DNA of 64,000 nt from Vicia villosa (GCF_029867415.1 NC_081180.1:23398808-23462807), one strand, 5' to 3'. Shown: positions 35,981 to 49,148, counted from the first letter of the stretch. Numbers and translations: made by a program. Notes: generated by a model not told the origin, from the sequence alone.

Positions 35981-37401
35981 ATGGTCGCAATGATGCGTAT
36001 TCCCGACACGGTTTTGCAAATTTTAATAGAAACAGTGTAGATGTTTTTTAGGATTCGCAAGTTGCGAGAGAAAGTGACGACCAAGAGCATTTGTGGACAA
36101 TTTTATAGAGCATTTGAGTCATTGCAGAGCTTATTTTCCATTGATTTTAATGAATATTTCTTATCAACTCATTGTAAATGTTAATTTCACTATAAGTAGC
36201 TAAATTATTTTAGATTATATGATTGTTTGAGATTATTTGAATGCTTTAATGATAATTTCACTATGAGTAGCTAAGTTATTTTAAAATGAACTTAATTACA
36301 CTATGTTGTATCATATAAATGTATGAGATTATTTGAATGCTTTTATGTTATGATCAATATTGAAATATTCTTATTCTTAATGCTTTTTGTGTGTTGACGA
36401 GCACACAAATTGGTCTTATATGAATACGGATTATTGACCTTAATTATGAGTTGTGGATTTTGAATTAACAAACTTAGAAACACCTAGCTTAACACCTAAG
36501 AAGTTAAGGAATTATTGTCTAAATTAGTGAGTTGTACACCAAGAAATTAAGTACAACTGTCTTCATTTAATACATAATTCATCGACATGTATAATTAAGG
36601 GCTTCAAAATAAATATTTAATCACTTTTCTCTATCGAACTTTACTCCAAAAGTTTTCTCGTACTTGTTTTTTTTACCAAATCATAATTGAAAATTCCCTT
36701 GTTATTTACTTTAATTTGCATTACTTGTTTAAATTCGCAATCCATGTGGAGACAAATTCTTTTATTACTTCGACAAGATTAGTACACTTGCTAGTTTAGT
36801 CGTCAGAATTGTTTCTCTATGTTGGAGTTATGTTTTCTGCCTAGCGAGATATTGTGGTATTTTATAACCACCCTAGACCTGGATCTAAGGTTTCCAGATA
36901 TATAGAAACCACTACGGGAATGGGTAGTTAAATCCCTGCAATTCAGGGAGGGCAATAAATTCCCATGACTCACTCTCTGCCATTGTTGACCCAATAAACG
37001 TTAGTCGCACGATCACGCACTGTGGACGAAGACGCGAAGGATCAGACCGATGTATCAGAAGAAATGGTGGTCTATCCAAAAGAGGGGCGCTCAAACTAAC
37101 AAAGAGACAAACTGAAAAAGAACGATAAGCGAAACATGTGCCCTTCGCCACGCCCCGTGTCCCCTTCCAATACCACCAATATATACAGAATAATTAAGTC
37201 TTATTTTAAATTATGTTTTCTACTCTAAGCCATTGATGCTGTGCGGATTGGCCTATAATTTAGGAGAGTCTATGTTTAGGAGTCTCACTTACATTTTAAA
37301 TAGTAGTCTCTACTCTATATACATAACATCTTAATTTATACAAGTTTGTAGTTTATACTACTACAAGTCCCATTCTGTGTCATATATAAAAGGATTGCTT
37401 C
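35981..37401. other. Intergenic with a second LTR-end-like remnant, no gene
   Basis: TTTCACTATxAGTAGCTAAxTTATTTT occurs twice (36185, 36255). Near 36740-36813 the words CAATCCATGTGGAGAC and ACACTTGCTAG..GTCGTCA resemble another LTR terminus. The rest is AT-rich spacer before the 3' end of the PP2C gene. Confidence 0.4.
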
Positions 37402-38969
37402 TCAATCTACAAGTTTAGTAGCATGAATGTGATGAGAGGGGTAAGAGTGATGAAAAAAGAGACAAATTACAGACATATCATCCATAGCAATACCACTTCT
37501 CTTTCTTTTCCATTCACGTATTGCATATTTCACAACCCTTTCACTTGCTTTTTCTTTATCTGCCGATGCACAAACAATATTCACTGCCTCTTGGTTTGAT
37601 ACAACATCCCAAACCTAAACAGATAGTAACAAAAATACCAATTAGTTTCTTAAAAACTCTTAAAGTGATATAACCCTTTTCTACATTAATATAAACACAA
37701 ATATTAGACACATACCCCATCAGTTGCTAAGATGATAAATTGATCCCTAGTGGTAAGTTTTCTATGTGTCACTTCTGGCACAGAGATTAAACCATACTCT
37801 TTCATACAATAGTCACCAAATGCTCTTGATATTGCTAACCCTGGTGTTTTACCATTTGGCATCCAAACTCTGTACACTCCTGGTTCATCTTTCATACAAA
37901 ATACACGTCCTTTCGATTCTTCTATCCTCTCTGCCTCCTCTGCAATCAACAACAATTATTACTAAAACTTAAATTTCTTGAACAGATTATTACTGTTACA
38001 AATTCTTATATGAGTGTGTTTAAATTAAAAAAATATCTCACTTGGTAAATTTGGTTTGAAGTCAGTGGTTAGCTGAAGTGCAAGTAATGTGCCATCTTCT
38101 GAAGTGGTCGCCAACACAAGTCTTGAATCGCCCACATTCGATATAATAAGGTTTTCACCCTGAAATTTAAACGACAAATACTTATAACAAACTCAGACAC
38201 CAGACACAGACACCAGACACAGACACCAGACACGTGTTTGTTCAGAGGTAAAACACACCAAGACACAGACACGTTTAGAGGAATCGGTGCTATAGAGAAA
38301 ATAACACTAGATATATAGTAACCTGTTTGATCATTGTCAAGGCAGTTGAGCCACTTCGAAAAGAATCAATTCGAGGATGATGCTTTAGATCTTGGTCAAC
38401 TGCAGCAAAAGTCTTTAAATATGATTGTTCCCATAAGTTTAATCCATGAACATTTTTGTTTTCTTCAACCTTAAAACCTAAGTCAATTGATGTTGCAGCA
38501 AGGTTTCGTTGCCAATTGCATAGCAAAAGAGATGGAACTAATTTCCTCACCCTTTTAGCTACAAAGTGTCCCCAAGGACCATGCCCATCAAAAACTCCAC
38601 AAAACATCATGTCTTGTTGGCAACCAAATTCCTATAATCAACAACAAATTAATCTCAACATTATAACAAAAATAATTGATTTCTTAATTAATCCAACTAT
38701 GGTTTTATTTAATCTTAATTGCATACCTCCCAAACAATAAGACGATCTTGGTTGACTCCTTTTTGGCCTCTATGTGTAAAAACAGAAACAAAACTGTTGT
38801 CTTTGTTGGACTTAACAACTCCAGAAGAACTCAATAACAATTCATTCTTCCTTGCTTCTTTTGCCAATTCTTCCACTGCTTTTCTTGCATCATCCTTTTG
38901 GAAATTCTTGTCTTTTTTTATTGACATAGTTCTTGCCAATCCGTTTACAAAAGATGGGAAATTAACCAT
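37402..38969 (-). CDS. Protein phosphatase 2C, clade E (five exons, 368 aa)
   Basis: Serine/threonine phosphatase of the PPM family that needs Mg/Mn. Exons on the minus strand are 38969-38727, 38631-38323, 38159-38042, 37939-37716 and 37614-37402, all with GT..AG introns and consistent phases, giving 368 residues. Seen in order: a basic N-terminus; THRGQKGVNQDR with the first metal-binding zone; FCGVFDGHGPWGHFVAKRVR (DGHG metal site); VGDSRLVLA; GLAISRAFGDYCMKEYG; and FIILATDGVWDV, whose Asp is a metal ligand. The VNQDRLIVWEEFGCQ and GPWGH signatures match plant clade-E PP2Cs (Arabidopsis EGR-like). Length is usual and no stop or frameshift is seen, so it is probably active. Intron 2 carries a CAGACAC repeat. 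The start ATG follows a long gap and fits family N-termini. Confidence 0.93.
38170..38275. repeat. CAGACAC-type microsatellite in PP2C intron 2
   Basis: Repeated CAGACACCAGACACAGACAC words, interrupted by ACACGTGTTTG. Lies between exons 2 and 3. Confidence 0.7.
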
Positions 38970-39664
38970 GGTGATTATTTTGATATGGTTTGAGTTTTGG
39001 AATCCCCAAAGGAAATCCTAATAGTTTGAGGATTTAAGAAACTAATGCTAACTATGCTACTAAATACTCTTCATGAAAAGTTCAAACACATTTTTTTATT
39101 GGAAATTTATGTTTGTAATCTAGTGGTGTCATTCTCATCTTTTCTTTGGCCACCAATGAATATAAGATAAAGAAGTGGGCATGTAAGACAATGAAAGGTG
39201 ATCAAACACATAATGACCATTTTGACTTCCCTGTTATGGGGTCTAGTTAGTAATTAGACAGCAAATAACAAATTATAATTTGTTGTTAGATCAATTATTT
39301 AATTAATTAATTATGTATGACCTAATTAATTATTATAAATTATTAAAAAAATAATTATAGTTAATTATTATTTATCGTTAATTATTAATGAATGATTTGA
39401 TTGAGTTTTGTATTTAAATGAACCATAATAGATTGGTTAGATTATTCTACTCAACTCAATGCAAAGTTTTTGCCTTAAACTTTTTGTTAATTATATTCTT
39501 TAAGTGAATTGACTCTTGTTTAAAAATTTTGCATTCCGAATAAAAATGCAAGTAAAAATGCAATATTTTTTCTATAAATTTCGCAATCTTATTAAATTAA
39601 TCTTATGGAAAATAATAATTAAAAGATTGAGATAAAAATGATTAACCTTATCATTCTTACGAAA
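38970..39664. other. Upstream (promoter-side) region of the PP2C gene
   Basis: AT-rich with no gene. It separates the PP2C start from the neighbouring MULE by about 0.7 kb, so promoter elements are expected here. I cannot assign specific motifs. Confidence 0.4.
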
Positions 39665-40214
39665 AAAAAAATAGGCTTAATGTCCTTTTTGGTCCCGTAA
39701 CTATGTCTCTGCGTCCATTTTGGTCTTCTTCCTTTTAAAAGTTTTAAATTGGTCTCGTACGTTCTTAAAATAGTGTCACGTTTGTCCTGACTATTAGAAA
39801 CGTTAGTTTTTTTACTTAAAACATGGCTGACGTGTTATCTTATTGCTGAGGTGTAATGAAAATCATTGCTTAGGTGTCATTTGAGTTAGCATTTTATTAG
39901 TTGGTTTATGTTATTATTTGACATAGAGCCTGAGATAGAAAGCCCTAGCAGATGAAGACAAAAGACGAAGAGAGGAGACGAAGGATGCTATGAGGAAGAC
40001 GAAGACCTAACTTCTAAAAACGGTTAGTTTGCATGTCTATGATACCTATGAATGAGTGTTATGAATGTGTGTTTACTTTGTTGCGTTTTTCTGAAATGAT
40101 TAGGTTTCTAGGTTTTTTTTGCCCCTTTTGAAATCTGCTATCATGACACGAATACTTGCTTGCGTGTAATGTGTTTTATTGTTTGTAATGTTAGTTTTCT
40201 AGTCTTAGGTAGAA

Positions 40215-41345
40215 ATGGAAGATATTATCACATTGACTTTGCATCATAGTGGTGACTTTATGGATTATGGAAAAACTGATTATTTGGGGGGTAGATGTAT
40301 TCAGTTAGATGTAGATGTGGATAGGTGGTCATACTTTGAATTGGTTGGTGTTCTTAAAGATTTATGGTACACTGAGGTAGCCACTACCTACTACAAAGAC
40401 CCTTCATTTGGGATGTGTGTTCTTAAAGATGATAAGGGTGCAAATGATGTAGTTGGCCTATTTAGGGTACATTAGAAAGTTCACATTTTCATAGAACATG
40501 TCTTATCCCAACCAGAATATATTGAAGAACCTTTTAATGTACAGGAAGAACCCATAGATGTAGAACCTTTAAATGAGGATGAAGAAGGGCTTTTTGATGA
40601 TTCCATCATTGAAGATCTTTTTGAAGATGTCATAAAGGGCTTAAATGTAGGTATTGATGTTGTGAACAATGATGGGAACAATGATGTGAACACTGATGAG
40701 AAGAATGATGTGAACAATGATGTGAGCAATGATGTGAACAATGATGTTAACAATGATGATAACAATGTTGATGAAGGGAACAATGTTGTTGTTGAGGGTT
40801 TGAATGGTGTGAACAATGATAGTGTAGATACTACAAGCTCTGATGACAGTGAGGATGACAGTGCTTTGGTATTTAGTGATTCTGATATGAGTGACGATTA
40901 TTCCGATGAAAACTTAGACAATCTTGTTGAATATGATGGAAACCATGAAGGAACAAGTAAAAATAAGAAAAAGAAATGAGAAGAAGGAGATTATGGAAGT
41001 TTATATGATAGTGAGGAGGTAGATAGTGGATGTGATAGTGAGGAGAGTGATGCACCAAAGGCACGAGCAACAACTACTCAACCAACACCTACACAAGCTA
41101 CTGCAAGTCAGCCAAGGGCACGAGCAACAACTGCACAACCAACACCTACTAAAGCAATTCAGCCAAGGAGGACTGTTACAAAGCCACAGAAGTTGCCTTA
41201 TAAGAAGCCAAGACAATCATTTATTACAATGCCTTCTGCTTCAAAGGGACCAACCACAAAATTGAGTGCATCACAAAATGCAGTTGGACCTACAATAAGG
41301 AGGACCACTCCAACAAAAAGGAACAACTCAAAGAAGCCCTTTTAG
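40215..41345 (+). pseudogene. mudrA-like transposase remnant lacking the catalytic core
   Basis: One continuous frame of 377 codons interrupted by two stops (TAG at 40473, TGA at 40977). The N-terminus has the PB1-like domain of plant MuDR transposases: LTLHHSGDF, YLGGRCIQLDVDVDRWSYFE and LKDLWY. Then come an acidic segment with NDVNND repeats (about residues 150-190), SDDSEDDS..SDSDMSDDYSDE, and YDSEEVDSGCDSEESD. It jumps directly into a basic C-terminal tail with two KARATTxQPTPT-type repeats and RRTTPTKRNNSKKPF. The DNA-binding, MULE DDE and SWIM zinc-finger regions expected in between are absent. It cannot supply transposase and is a decayed internal-deletion derivative. Confidence 0.85.
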
Positions 41346-41773
41346 ATTTATGTATTTTCTGTTTTAAGACTATGTTGTTTAGTTTATAATTGTCGTTTTG
41401 AACAAGGTTTAGACTTATGTTTTGGTGTCAGTAACAAGTTTGAACAAGGGTTATGTTTTGGTATGTAACAAATTTGAACAAGGGTTATGTTTTGGTATGT
41501 AACAAATTTGAACAAAGGTTATGTTTATCAAATTTAAACAAGGTTTATGTTTAATAAATATCTGTTACGTGAACAATGTTTATTTCAATCATATTTATCA
41601 AACTTAAACACTAAAACAAAGAAAACAACTTGGATATTCCATATAATTAAGACAAAGAATACAACATTTTGATTACTAAAACAAAATAGAACAACAACTT
41701 GAGGTTTATCACTGTCACAAAATAGAACATAAACTTAAAACAAAATAGAACAACAACTTGAGGTCTCCCACTG

Positions 41774-42318
41774 TCACAACAACTTGAGATCTTTTACAAT
41801 ATTTTGACTACTAAGACAAATAACACAAAAATAAAACATAAACTTCCAAATCTTCTTCCACCTAATGGTGGTCTTCAAAGCATCCTCTAATTCCATAGTA
41901 TTGAGCCTCAAAATTTCAACCTGTTTTTTGGCTTCTTCCATCTCTTCACTAAGCACTTCAAACTTCCATTGATCCTTCATCAAGGTTTGCTCAATTTCAC
42001 CTTTAGCTTCTTCATATAATCATTGAAAAAATTCAGAACCAGCATTATTGTGTCCTTGTACATGTTGAGAACGAAAATTGGGATGTATTACATTAACATT
42101 TCAACAACAATAAACTTATCAGAACTGAAACTAAACCTTACCTTAAAATGTTGACAACCCCAAAATAGCTTTCCATAGTTCTTGACAGTTCTTGCCTTAC
42201 GAAGAACCGCATTGTCTCCACAACGGCAGAGAGGCTTCCAGGGAAGATTAGAGGTGTTAAATACCCGTGACTCACTTCGGTTTCTATTTGATGATGACGA
42301 CCCACGCATAGAGCTCAT
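41774..42318 (-). pseudogene. GRF zinc-finger / coiled-coil / membrane protein remnant
   Basis: Exon 1 (42318-42142) encodes a Ser/Arg-rich start and then CRCGDNAVLRKARTVKNYGK and FWGCQHFK, the first half of a zf-GRF domain. A GTAAGG donor follows. The second half (about 42060-41774) reads NAGSEFF..LYEEAKGEIEQ, then a coiled-coil EEMEEAKKQVEILRL and a hydrophobic helix near the C-terminus. A TGA replaces the tryptophan codon expected after EFFQ, and exon 1 does not join it in phase, so the gene is broken. GRF-coiled-coil-membrane proteins are common in legume genomes. Here the gene sits inside MULE termini, convergent with the mudrA remnant. Confidence 0.75.
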
Positions 42319-42772
42319 GATTAGATAACAATTTAAGTTTCAATTTGGGATTTTGGGAACCAATTTCGTCTAGGGTTGATTTTGGGGAAAAACATGAACG
42401 GGCTTCAGCAACAAAGGAAGAAGAAGACTGTGCTGACTAGACATTCCACTATGCAACGACTCCATCCACGTCATCAATTTTAACGCCGTTAGCCATTATT
42501 TGTCAGAAATTACCAACTTGTTTCTGTTAAACGTACATGACCAATTTGTAACTTTTAAAAGGAAGAGGACTAAAATGGACCTAGAGACTTAGGTACGGGG
42601 CAAAAAAAGATATTAAGTCATAAAAATAACATTTATTTTTAAAAAAAAAATTATTTATTAAGATCGCAGTCATTTTAAAATGGAGCAAATAATATACAAT
42701 AATTTATAATTTAAATTTAAAATTTTCATTTGCATAATAACACTTTCTAATTCAACTAGTGAATATTGTTAA

Positions 42773-45700
42773 TCATACAATATAATAAAGCAAAATGAGA
42801 ATTTGGGCAAGTTTGCCAAGTGTCAGCATTTAAGAGACCTTACTATTTTAAAAATTTCTATTTTAAGTAATCTTCCTATATTTGATATAATTTATTTTTT
42901 TATTATTTTTTATTTTATTTTTGATTTTCGTTAGTATTCCAATTTATTATTAATAATTAATAATTAATATAATAATTAGTCTAACTAAACCGTTTATAAA
43001 TCTTATTTTATACCCTTTCAACTACATAATCATTTTATTATTTAATTAATTCAATCCTCATTAGTCATTATTATTCCAATTTTTTCCACTCTCCAACGTA
43101 ATCAAATCACGCTTCATTTTATCTGTAAATTCCAAAGCTACGTTATTGCTCTTTTACGTATTCCAAACACTCTGATAAATAATCGTAATCATCCCTAAAC
43201 CTTAACAGATCTCCCTAATCTTCTATGCTTACTGATTTTCATCATTTTTTTTATTACTTTTCACAGAACTTTGGATTCAAGGATCCAATCTTCGAAGATC
43301 GTGAAAAGGTCACCATCTTCTGACCGTTATCCTTCTTTCAATCTTCCATTGTCAAAATTCTCAGATTCGCTCAAATCTAATCCCTTCTCTCAATAGCAAT
43401 AATAGGAAACGATAAGAAATTTGATTTTCGTGAAAAGGAGGTTAGAGATTCAATTAGGGTTTATTAGTTATCATCAGATTTTATATTTAGGTAACTAATG
43501 TTTGGGTTTGATTTTATTGCAGGGATTTGTTGAAGGTTAGTGAGAAAAGTATTATGGCTCTCCTTTAAACATGAGAATTTTTGTTTATTATAAATTTTTA
43601 ATGATTTATTTATACGAATAAAATTGATTTGTGTTAGTGTTGCAGGTTAGTGATTTATGTTGATTATTAATGGTCACTCGATCTTAAGAGCATCTCTATA
43701 TTGCTTCTTCAAAGCAAAGCAACCAAGAAAGAAACTCTTTTGGTTAATTAAGTATTTTTTAATGGTTTCTCTTTCAATTTTTAAGAACCTATTGTTGTCA
43801 TTTCAGATCCATCATTGTTCGATGTCAAACTCTTCAACCACTGGAGCGTTGATATTTTGCATGTTTATTTCAAATCCATCACAGTTTTTTGTTGTAATTC
43901 ATTACCTTTTCCACCAGCCTCTGCAAATACAGGGAGTCTAAACTTGAACCTCCTTGAGACAGGTTCTTCTCTCTATTTGAAGTATTTCGAAATTGTTTTA
44001 GAAACGACTCATTTTCTTCACTAAACATTATTTGTCTTGTGTGTTTTCATGTTTCTTGAATCATCCGAGTTTCTGGAATATTGATGGGAAGTTGGTTATT
44101 GACAACATGAGATTGCTACACCAGAATTCTTTGGGGCTCTGGAAAAATTACATGTTATTCTCACATTTGCAATTATTTTGTAAAAAACTGATAAATGTAT
44201 TTATCAATGTTGACATTAGAATTTGTTATCATTTGTGATATTGATGGTACTTTTTTATTATAATTATAAATTTAATAGTTTTCTCATTTAATTGTGATAT
44301 TTTACTTAACAGAATCACATCAACAGAATTTTATTTAATAGTTTTCTTATTTGATTGTGATATTTTATTTAATTGTGATATTTTATTTAATTGTGATATA
44401 AAAAATAAAATCTTACATACATTAATTTATAATCATTCTGGATTATTATATTGTTTCAGTTTTTATTAGAATAATTATGTTGATATATTTTAAATCTCAA
44501 TTTCCAACTTATATCGTATATGGCATGAAAAAAGCTAATTCCTGTTTGCCATTTTAATATACAAAAATTGTATGATCGGATTAGTTATGCATTTACAAGA
44601 ATTACTAAGGGTGAAATAGATATACTATTAAAATTCTATTAAAATTTTACAAGATAATCATATTTCATTAAAATATTACAAGATAAAATTTCAGTCCTTT
44701 TAATTTTTTCATTGATATAATCATATTTCAACATTAAATTTTATTTGATCATTCAATATAATTATACTACAAAATTTAATGTATAACAATTCAAATGAAA
44801 CCTCTTCTTAATAATAAACATGTTTTTAATTAATTAAATAATAGTATTAAATCTCTATTAATTTATAATCAATGCTGAAATTCCAATTCCATATTCCAAC
44901 GCATATGAATATGAAGTATTTGATTAATTTATTGGTAATGATTTATACTATCAATTCACAGTAATGAAGATTGCATCGATTCTATTTTCAATTTTGCAGT
45001 GAAATTTTTTATTCTAATATATTTGTGTTTTTCTATATTAAATGTAGAAAAATTATTCAAAATGTCCTGTGAATTAAAAAAATGGTGTGATTATTGTCAA
45101 TGCTTCACTAAATGGTATGAACATTTTAATGGTTAAAATCAAACTTCTTTAAATTTATGTCAATTCGTCTAATTAATGTTATGTTTGCCCATGTTGAAAG
45201 ATGATGCATCAAAAAATTGAAAATGAAAACTCTTACCTAGAGAGAAGAAAGCTAAAGAATACCTATTTGATCTTAGCACTTATTTTAAATTAGTGATTAG
45301 GATGATGTATTTACAATAATATCAGTAAAAAATAATTTTTTATTTTAAGATTAATTTGTTTGCACTTCCAACTTACAATGTTTTAACTACAACCCCTTCT
45401 GGTATGTTAATAGATGAATTGAACTGATATAAATTGTGGAAAAAATTTAGAATTTCCAAGCTACCTGTTGTAAAATATTAGTATATCTTTATCTTCTAAT
45501 AATATATTTTTCACTACTAATATTATTGTCAATTGGACAACCATAATTGATCTTTTGATTACAATCATATTAACATTAACATTTTAAAATATAGTATATC
45601 TTTATTTTCTAATAATATATTTTTCACTACTAATATTATTCTTAATTTGACCGTCAAATATCAAGTATAAATAATATTATATGTATATATAATCATATAA

Positions 45701-47069
45701 ATATAAATATAGTACATATAATGCAAATATATAACATATCATTCTATATATTGCATTTTTTTGTTATAACATATCATTCTATATATTGCATTTTTTTGTT
45801 ATATCAAAATAATCCGGTGATAGTTTAAATTAGAAATAAATAAGAAATTAAAATAATTGGAGAATTAGAGAGACGGGCTACTTGAATATAATTGATTCTG
45901 TTTATAAAAAAGAAATAAATTGTTATAACTTATAATAAATAAATAACTTAATAGTTAATATATAATAAAATCATCAATTGATTATAATATAATAGATCAT
46001 ATATAAAATTTTATTTAACTAAAGACAATATCAAATTGATCTCTTATTTATTTTTTTTACTCATAATTAAATATTATTAAAATATTCACTATCAAATATC
46101 ATATCTAGAAAATAATAATTAAAAAATAAATTAACAAATATATGTAGGAAATTAATAATTTAATTACATATTGAATCATTATAGTAGTATGAACGTCAAA
46201 TAAAAAACATTAACTTTTGCTTTAAAAAAATTAATGCTTTTATTTTTACCACAAAAATTAATCATGATTGTTTTATTAAATTCTAACAAAAAAATTGATA
46301 TAGAAAAACTTAAAATCATTTAAAATTAAATCAATCAACTGTAATAGATAATAACCTCAACTAATCTAGGGTTCTAAAAAAACTTTTTTTTAAATAAATA
46401 TTATTTTGACAAACTAATTTTAAATTACTTAAAACATTTTTATTTGACATTTTAAATGTTAAAATTTATTCCAAACATGAAATAATAAAACTAAATTATT
46501 TTCCAAAAACTAAATCTCTTCAAATCATAACATACTATAAATATTTAAACTTTTAATTTCTATAATTTCTTTGATTGAATTCTAATGTTATCATTTTATT
46601 CACAAAAATCTATAAATATATAATTTTTTTAAATTAAAATTGATTTCATATAGATTGTTTCTCATAAATGAAGGTCATATTTAAAATGAGATCTTATTTA
46701 TTTATTTCTTATCGAGCAATTTTAAAAAATATTTTTCGTTTTAATTTCTTAATTGATGTTATATATTTAAAGACTAAATTTTTTTTGGTAACTTACAAAA
46801 TAAATTAACAAATTATGTTCTTTTTAAATTAGCATCATAATTTAAAAATTTAAAAAAAATTATAGTTAAAATAAATTAAATTTTTAGGTAATAAATATAT
46901 TTTTATAAAAAAAATATAGTTTATTATTGATAAAAAAAATTGTGCAACTAATAGCAAAAACAGACTATAATGTTAATATAAACTTTATTTGTAAATTATA
47001 AATAATTAAAAAAATATTTTTTAGTATAAGAAATTTTATCCCGTGTCTCGCACGGGTAGAGACAACTAG
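42773..47069 (+). mobile_element. Candidate non-autonomous Helitron (4.3 kb)
   Basis: The right end has the Helitron 3' signature: a 6-bp stem CCCGTG/CACGGG with loop TCTCG (47040-47056), ten bases later CTAG (47066-47069), and T as the next host base. The left end is proposed at TCATACAATATAATAAAGC (42773), preceded by A, with GCCAAGTGTCAGC close by. This gives the A|TC..CTAG|T arrangement of rolling-circle insertions. No Rep/helicase is found. The interior 43000-44240 has a transcript-like character with no protein I recognise; 44240-47030 is very AT-rich. The 3' end is well supported, the 5' end less so. Confidence 0.6.
47040..47069 (+). other. Helitron 3' hairpin and CTAG terminus
   Basis: Stem CCCGTG/CACGGG around TCTCG, spacer GTAGAGACAA-like, then CTAG. 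Confidence 0.75.
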
Positions 47070-48464
47070 TTATATTTATAATAACAAAGTCAAAATCTAT
47101 TTCAAATGGTAAAAAAAAAATTAAGATCAAAGACGCAAAACAAATTTATAGAGCACAAAATATAATCCTTTTCAGATACATTTTTAAAATGTAGTAGATT
47201 TAATTAAACTCCTAAAGTTGAATAGGTTGAAAATTTAATGATAAGATGTGACATTTACTATTGTCAGGTCGGTGATTAACAACTACTACAATGGCAAATT
47301 GACAAGGACACAATTAATTAAATAACTTTATGTGGATGGAATTCAATTGTAGTTTGTGGTTGTCTTTAAATAAAGTGATCTTCAACGTTTTTTATTTTTC
47401 TTTGTTCTGGTAAATATCTTCAATCTCCAATAGTTAAATGATTAAGAGTATACTATTCAAACACAATGAACATTTAAATAACGAGACATAATCTATTGGA
47501 TGATTTTAATAACACAGCCAAGTGAATATACCAAACACTAGGCTACGACTTGGCCAGCTGTTTTTACACAGGGCCCATATGATTTTAGAGTCAAACAAGT
47601 GGAAATGTGTAAGATTAAAAAAATTATGAACATTTGTGAGATTAGTTTAGTTAATTACAAGCAAATATTTATGAATAATATAAGGTTGCTTTGGATGGAG
47701 GTATTACTACAAGATAATGTTCATAAATCATAACGATATAAAGTAAAATAAATGACACGTTATGATGGACTAGAATATAATAATGCATGATAATTTTCCA
47801 CTTTCAATTTTTTTTACAAATAAAATTAAACAATGAAATATATTTCATTGCAAATATCAGTCCAATTTATGTGCTACTTTTGCAATCTGATTTTGTATCG
47901 GAAGGATTCTTCTTGACATTGTTTTTCATTATTTAAAACTTATAAGAATGGTCCTTTAAGAATGACAGAGACAACTGAGAAGAGCTACAAAATTAACCAA
48001 TTTCGAAGGTGAATATTTGCGTAACCTTAAATTTAGTTAGGTATTGTACTATTATTTAATTAAATAATTATATTTAATAGGTTTTTTTTATATTTATTTT
48101 ATTTTAAAATAAATTAATATTTTAAGTTAATTTTAGTTAGAAATATCGTTATCTAATTAGTTACCATGGAATTGCGGATAGTTTAGTATTAGCGCTGTTC
48201 CAATTCAATTTGAATGTGATAGATTTCACGAAGCTTACTCTATTATGTAATAGTAAAATTGGTTTAAGTATATAATATTTCATAAACATAAATATTAAAT
48301 CTAAAGTTAAAAAATGCAATGTAATCAAGGTCAATTTATAAATAAAAAAAATCGAATCTTAACTATAGGGGCAATTAAAAAACAATAAAGTTAGTTATGA
48401 TGATGACAATGGATATCCTATTTTAGATTTGCTAGTTTTTTTTATGTGTGTTTAATTCTCATAG
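47070..48464. other. AT-rich intergenic DNA, no gene seen
   Basis: No supported frame, RNA gene or bounded repeat. Confidence 0.4.
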
Positions 48465-48956
48465 CCGAACTCACCGGTGTTATGTTAGTCATTGAGTTCG
48501 CTCATGAGAAGGGTTGGCGTAAGATTTGGTTAGAATCTGACTCTTTGGCGGTGGTTCGTGCTTTTTCTCCTCCTTTCAAGGTAGATTTGGTTAGAATCTG
48601 ACTCTTTGGCGGTGGTTCATGCTTTTTCTCCTCCTTTCAAGGTTCCTTGGCAAGTGCAGAACCGGTAGGTCAACTGTGTTAATATCATTGACAGTATGAA
48701 TTTTGTGGCTTCTCATATTTTCAGAGAAGGGAATAGCTGTGCGGATACTTTGGCAAATATTAGGTTAACGGTATTAGGATACACTAACTATAATTGCATT
48801 CCTATTTTTTTTCGAGCAGATTTTGTAAAGAATAGGCTGAGTCTGCCGTTCTTTAGGTTCTCTTTTTCTTGAGAGGGTTTTAGTATAGTCCTCTACTCTT
48901 TTTTGTTCTGTTTCTTTGTTTCAATGAAGCCTTATTTAAAAAAAAAAAAAAAAAAC
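48465..48956 (+). pseudogene. 5'-truncated LINE tail (RNase H end, 3' UTR, poly-A)
   Basis: The start encodes AELTGVMLVIEFAHEKGWRK, then IWLESDSLAVV, the RNase H-like domain found at the C-terminus of plant L1-type LINEs. Later parts read FREGNSCADTLANI and end near LPFFRFSFS with a stop. A short 3' UTR and an A-run at about 48938-48955 follow, as in retroposed copies. The frame is broken by a 61-bp tandem duplication. Everything upstream (endonuclease, reverse transcriptase) is missing. Confidence 0.8.
48522..48643. repeat. 61-bp tandem duplication in the LINE tail
   Basis: Copies 48522-48582 and 48583-48643 differ at one base (GTTCGTG/GTTCATG). The near-identity implies a recent slip; 61 is not a multiple of 3, so it shifts the frame. 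Confidence 0.9.
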
Positions 48957-49148
48957 TTTGAGTAGTTTAGCTATGTAATAAGCCACTTTAGTTTTGACTT
49001 TCGGTCAAATTCACTTTTTTTTTCCTAAAATATTCTATACTTATTTTTATGTGGGGAAATCATATTATCTTCATTATATTATAAGTAAGTTATTCCTGTT
49101 CGTTATTCCTGTTCGATTACATTGAGTCTTATTTGTTTTTACTCTTCT

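Larger units (their letters stand above)
39674..42619. mobile_element. Mutator-like element (MULE), internally deleted
   Basis: Inverted termini GGCTTAATGTCC..GGTCC and GACTTAATATCT..GTCC stay recognisable over more than 100 bp (for example GTCCATTTTGGTC against GTCCATTTTAGTC). The 9-bp flanks AAAAAAATA (39665-39673) and ATAAAAATA (42620-42628) agree at 8 of 9, as expected for a MULE target duplication. Inside are a plus-strand mudrA-like frame without its catalytic part and a minus-strand GRF-type gene, arranged tail to tail. Confidence 0.85.

Noticed and set aside
36803..37151. Minus-strand frames upstream of the LTR remnant
   Set aside because: No domain and no link to the PP2C gene, whose stop lies at 37402.
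40481..40816. Minus-strand Ser/Thr/Phe-rich frame of 111 codons
   Set aside because: Antisense of the acidic NDVNND repeat in the mudrA-like frame.
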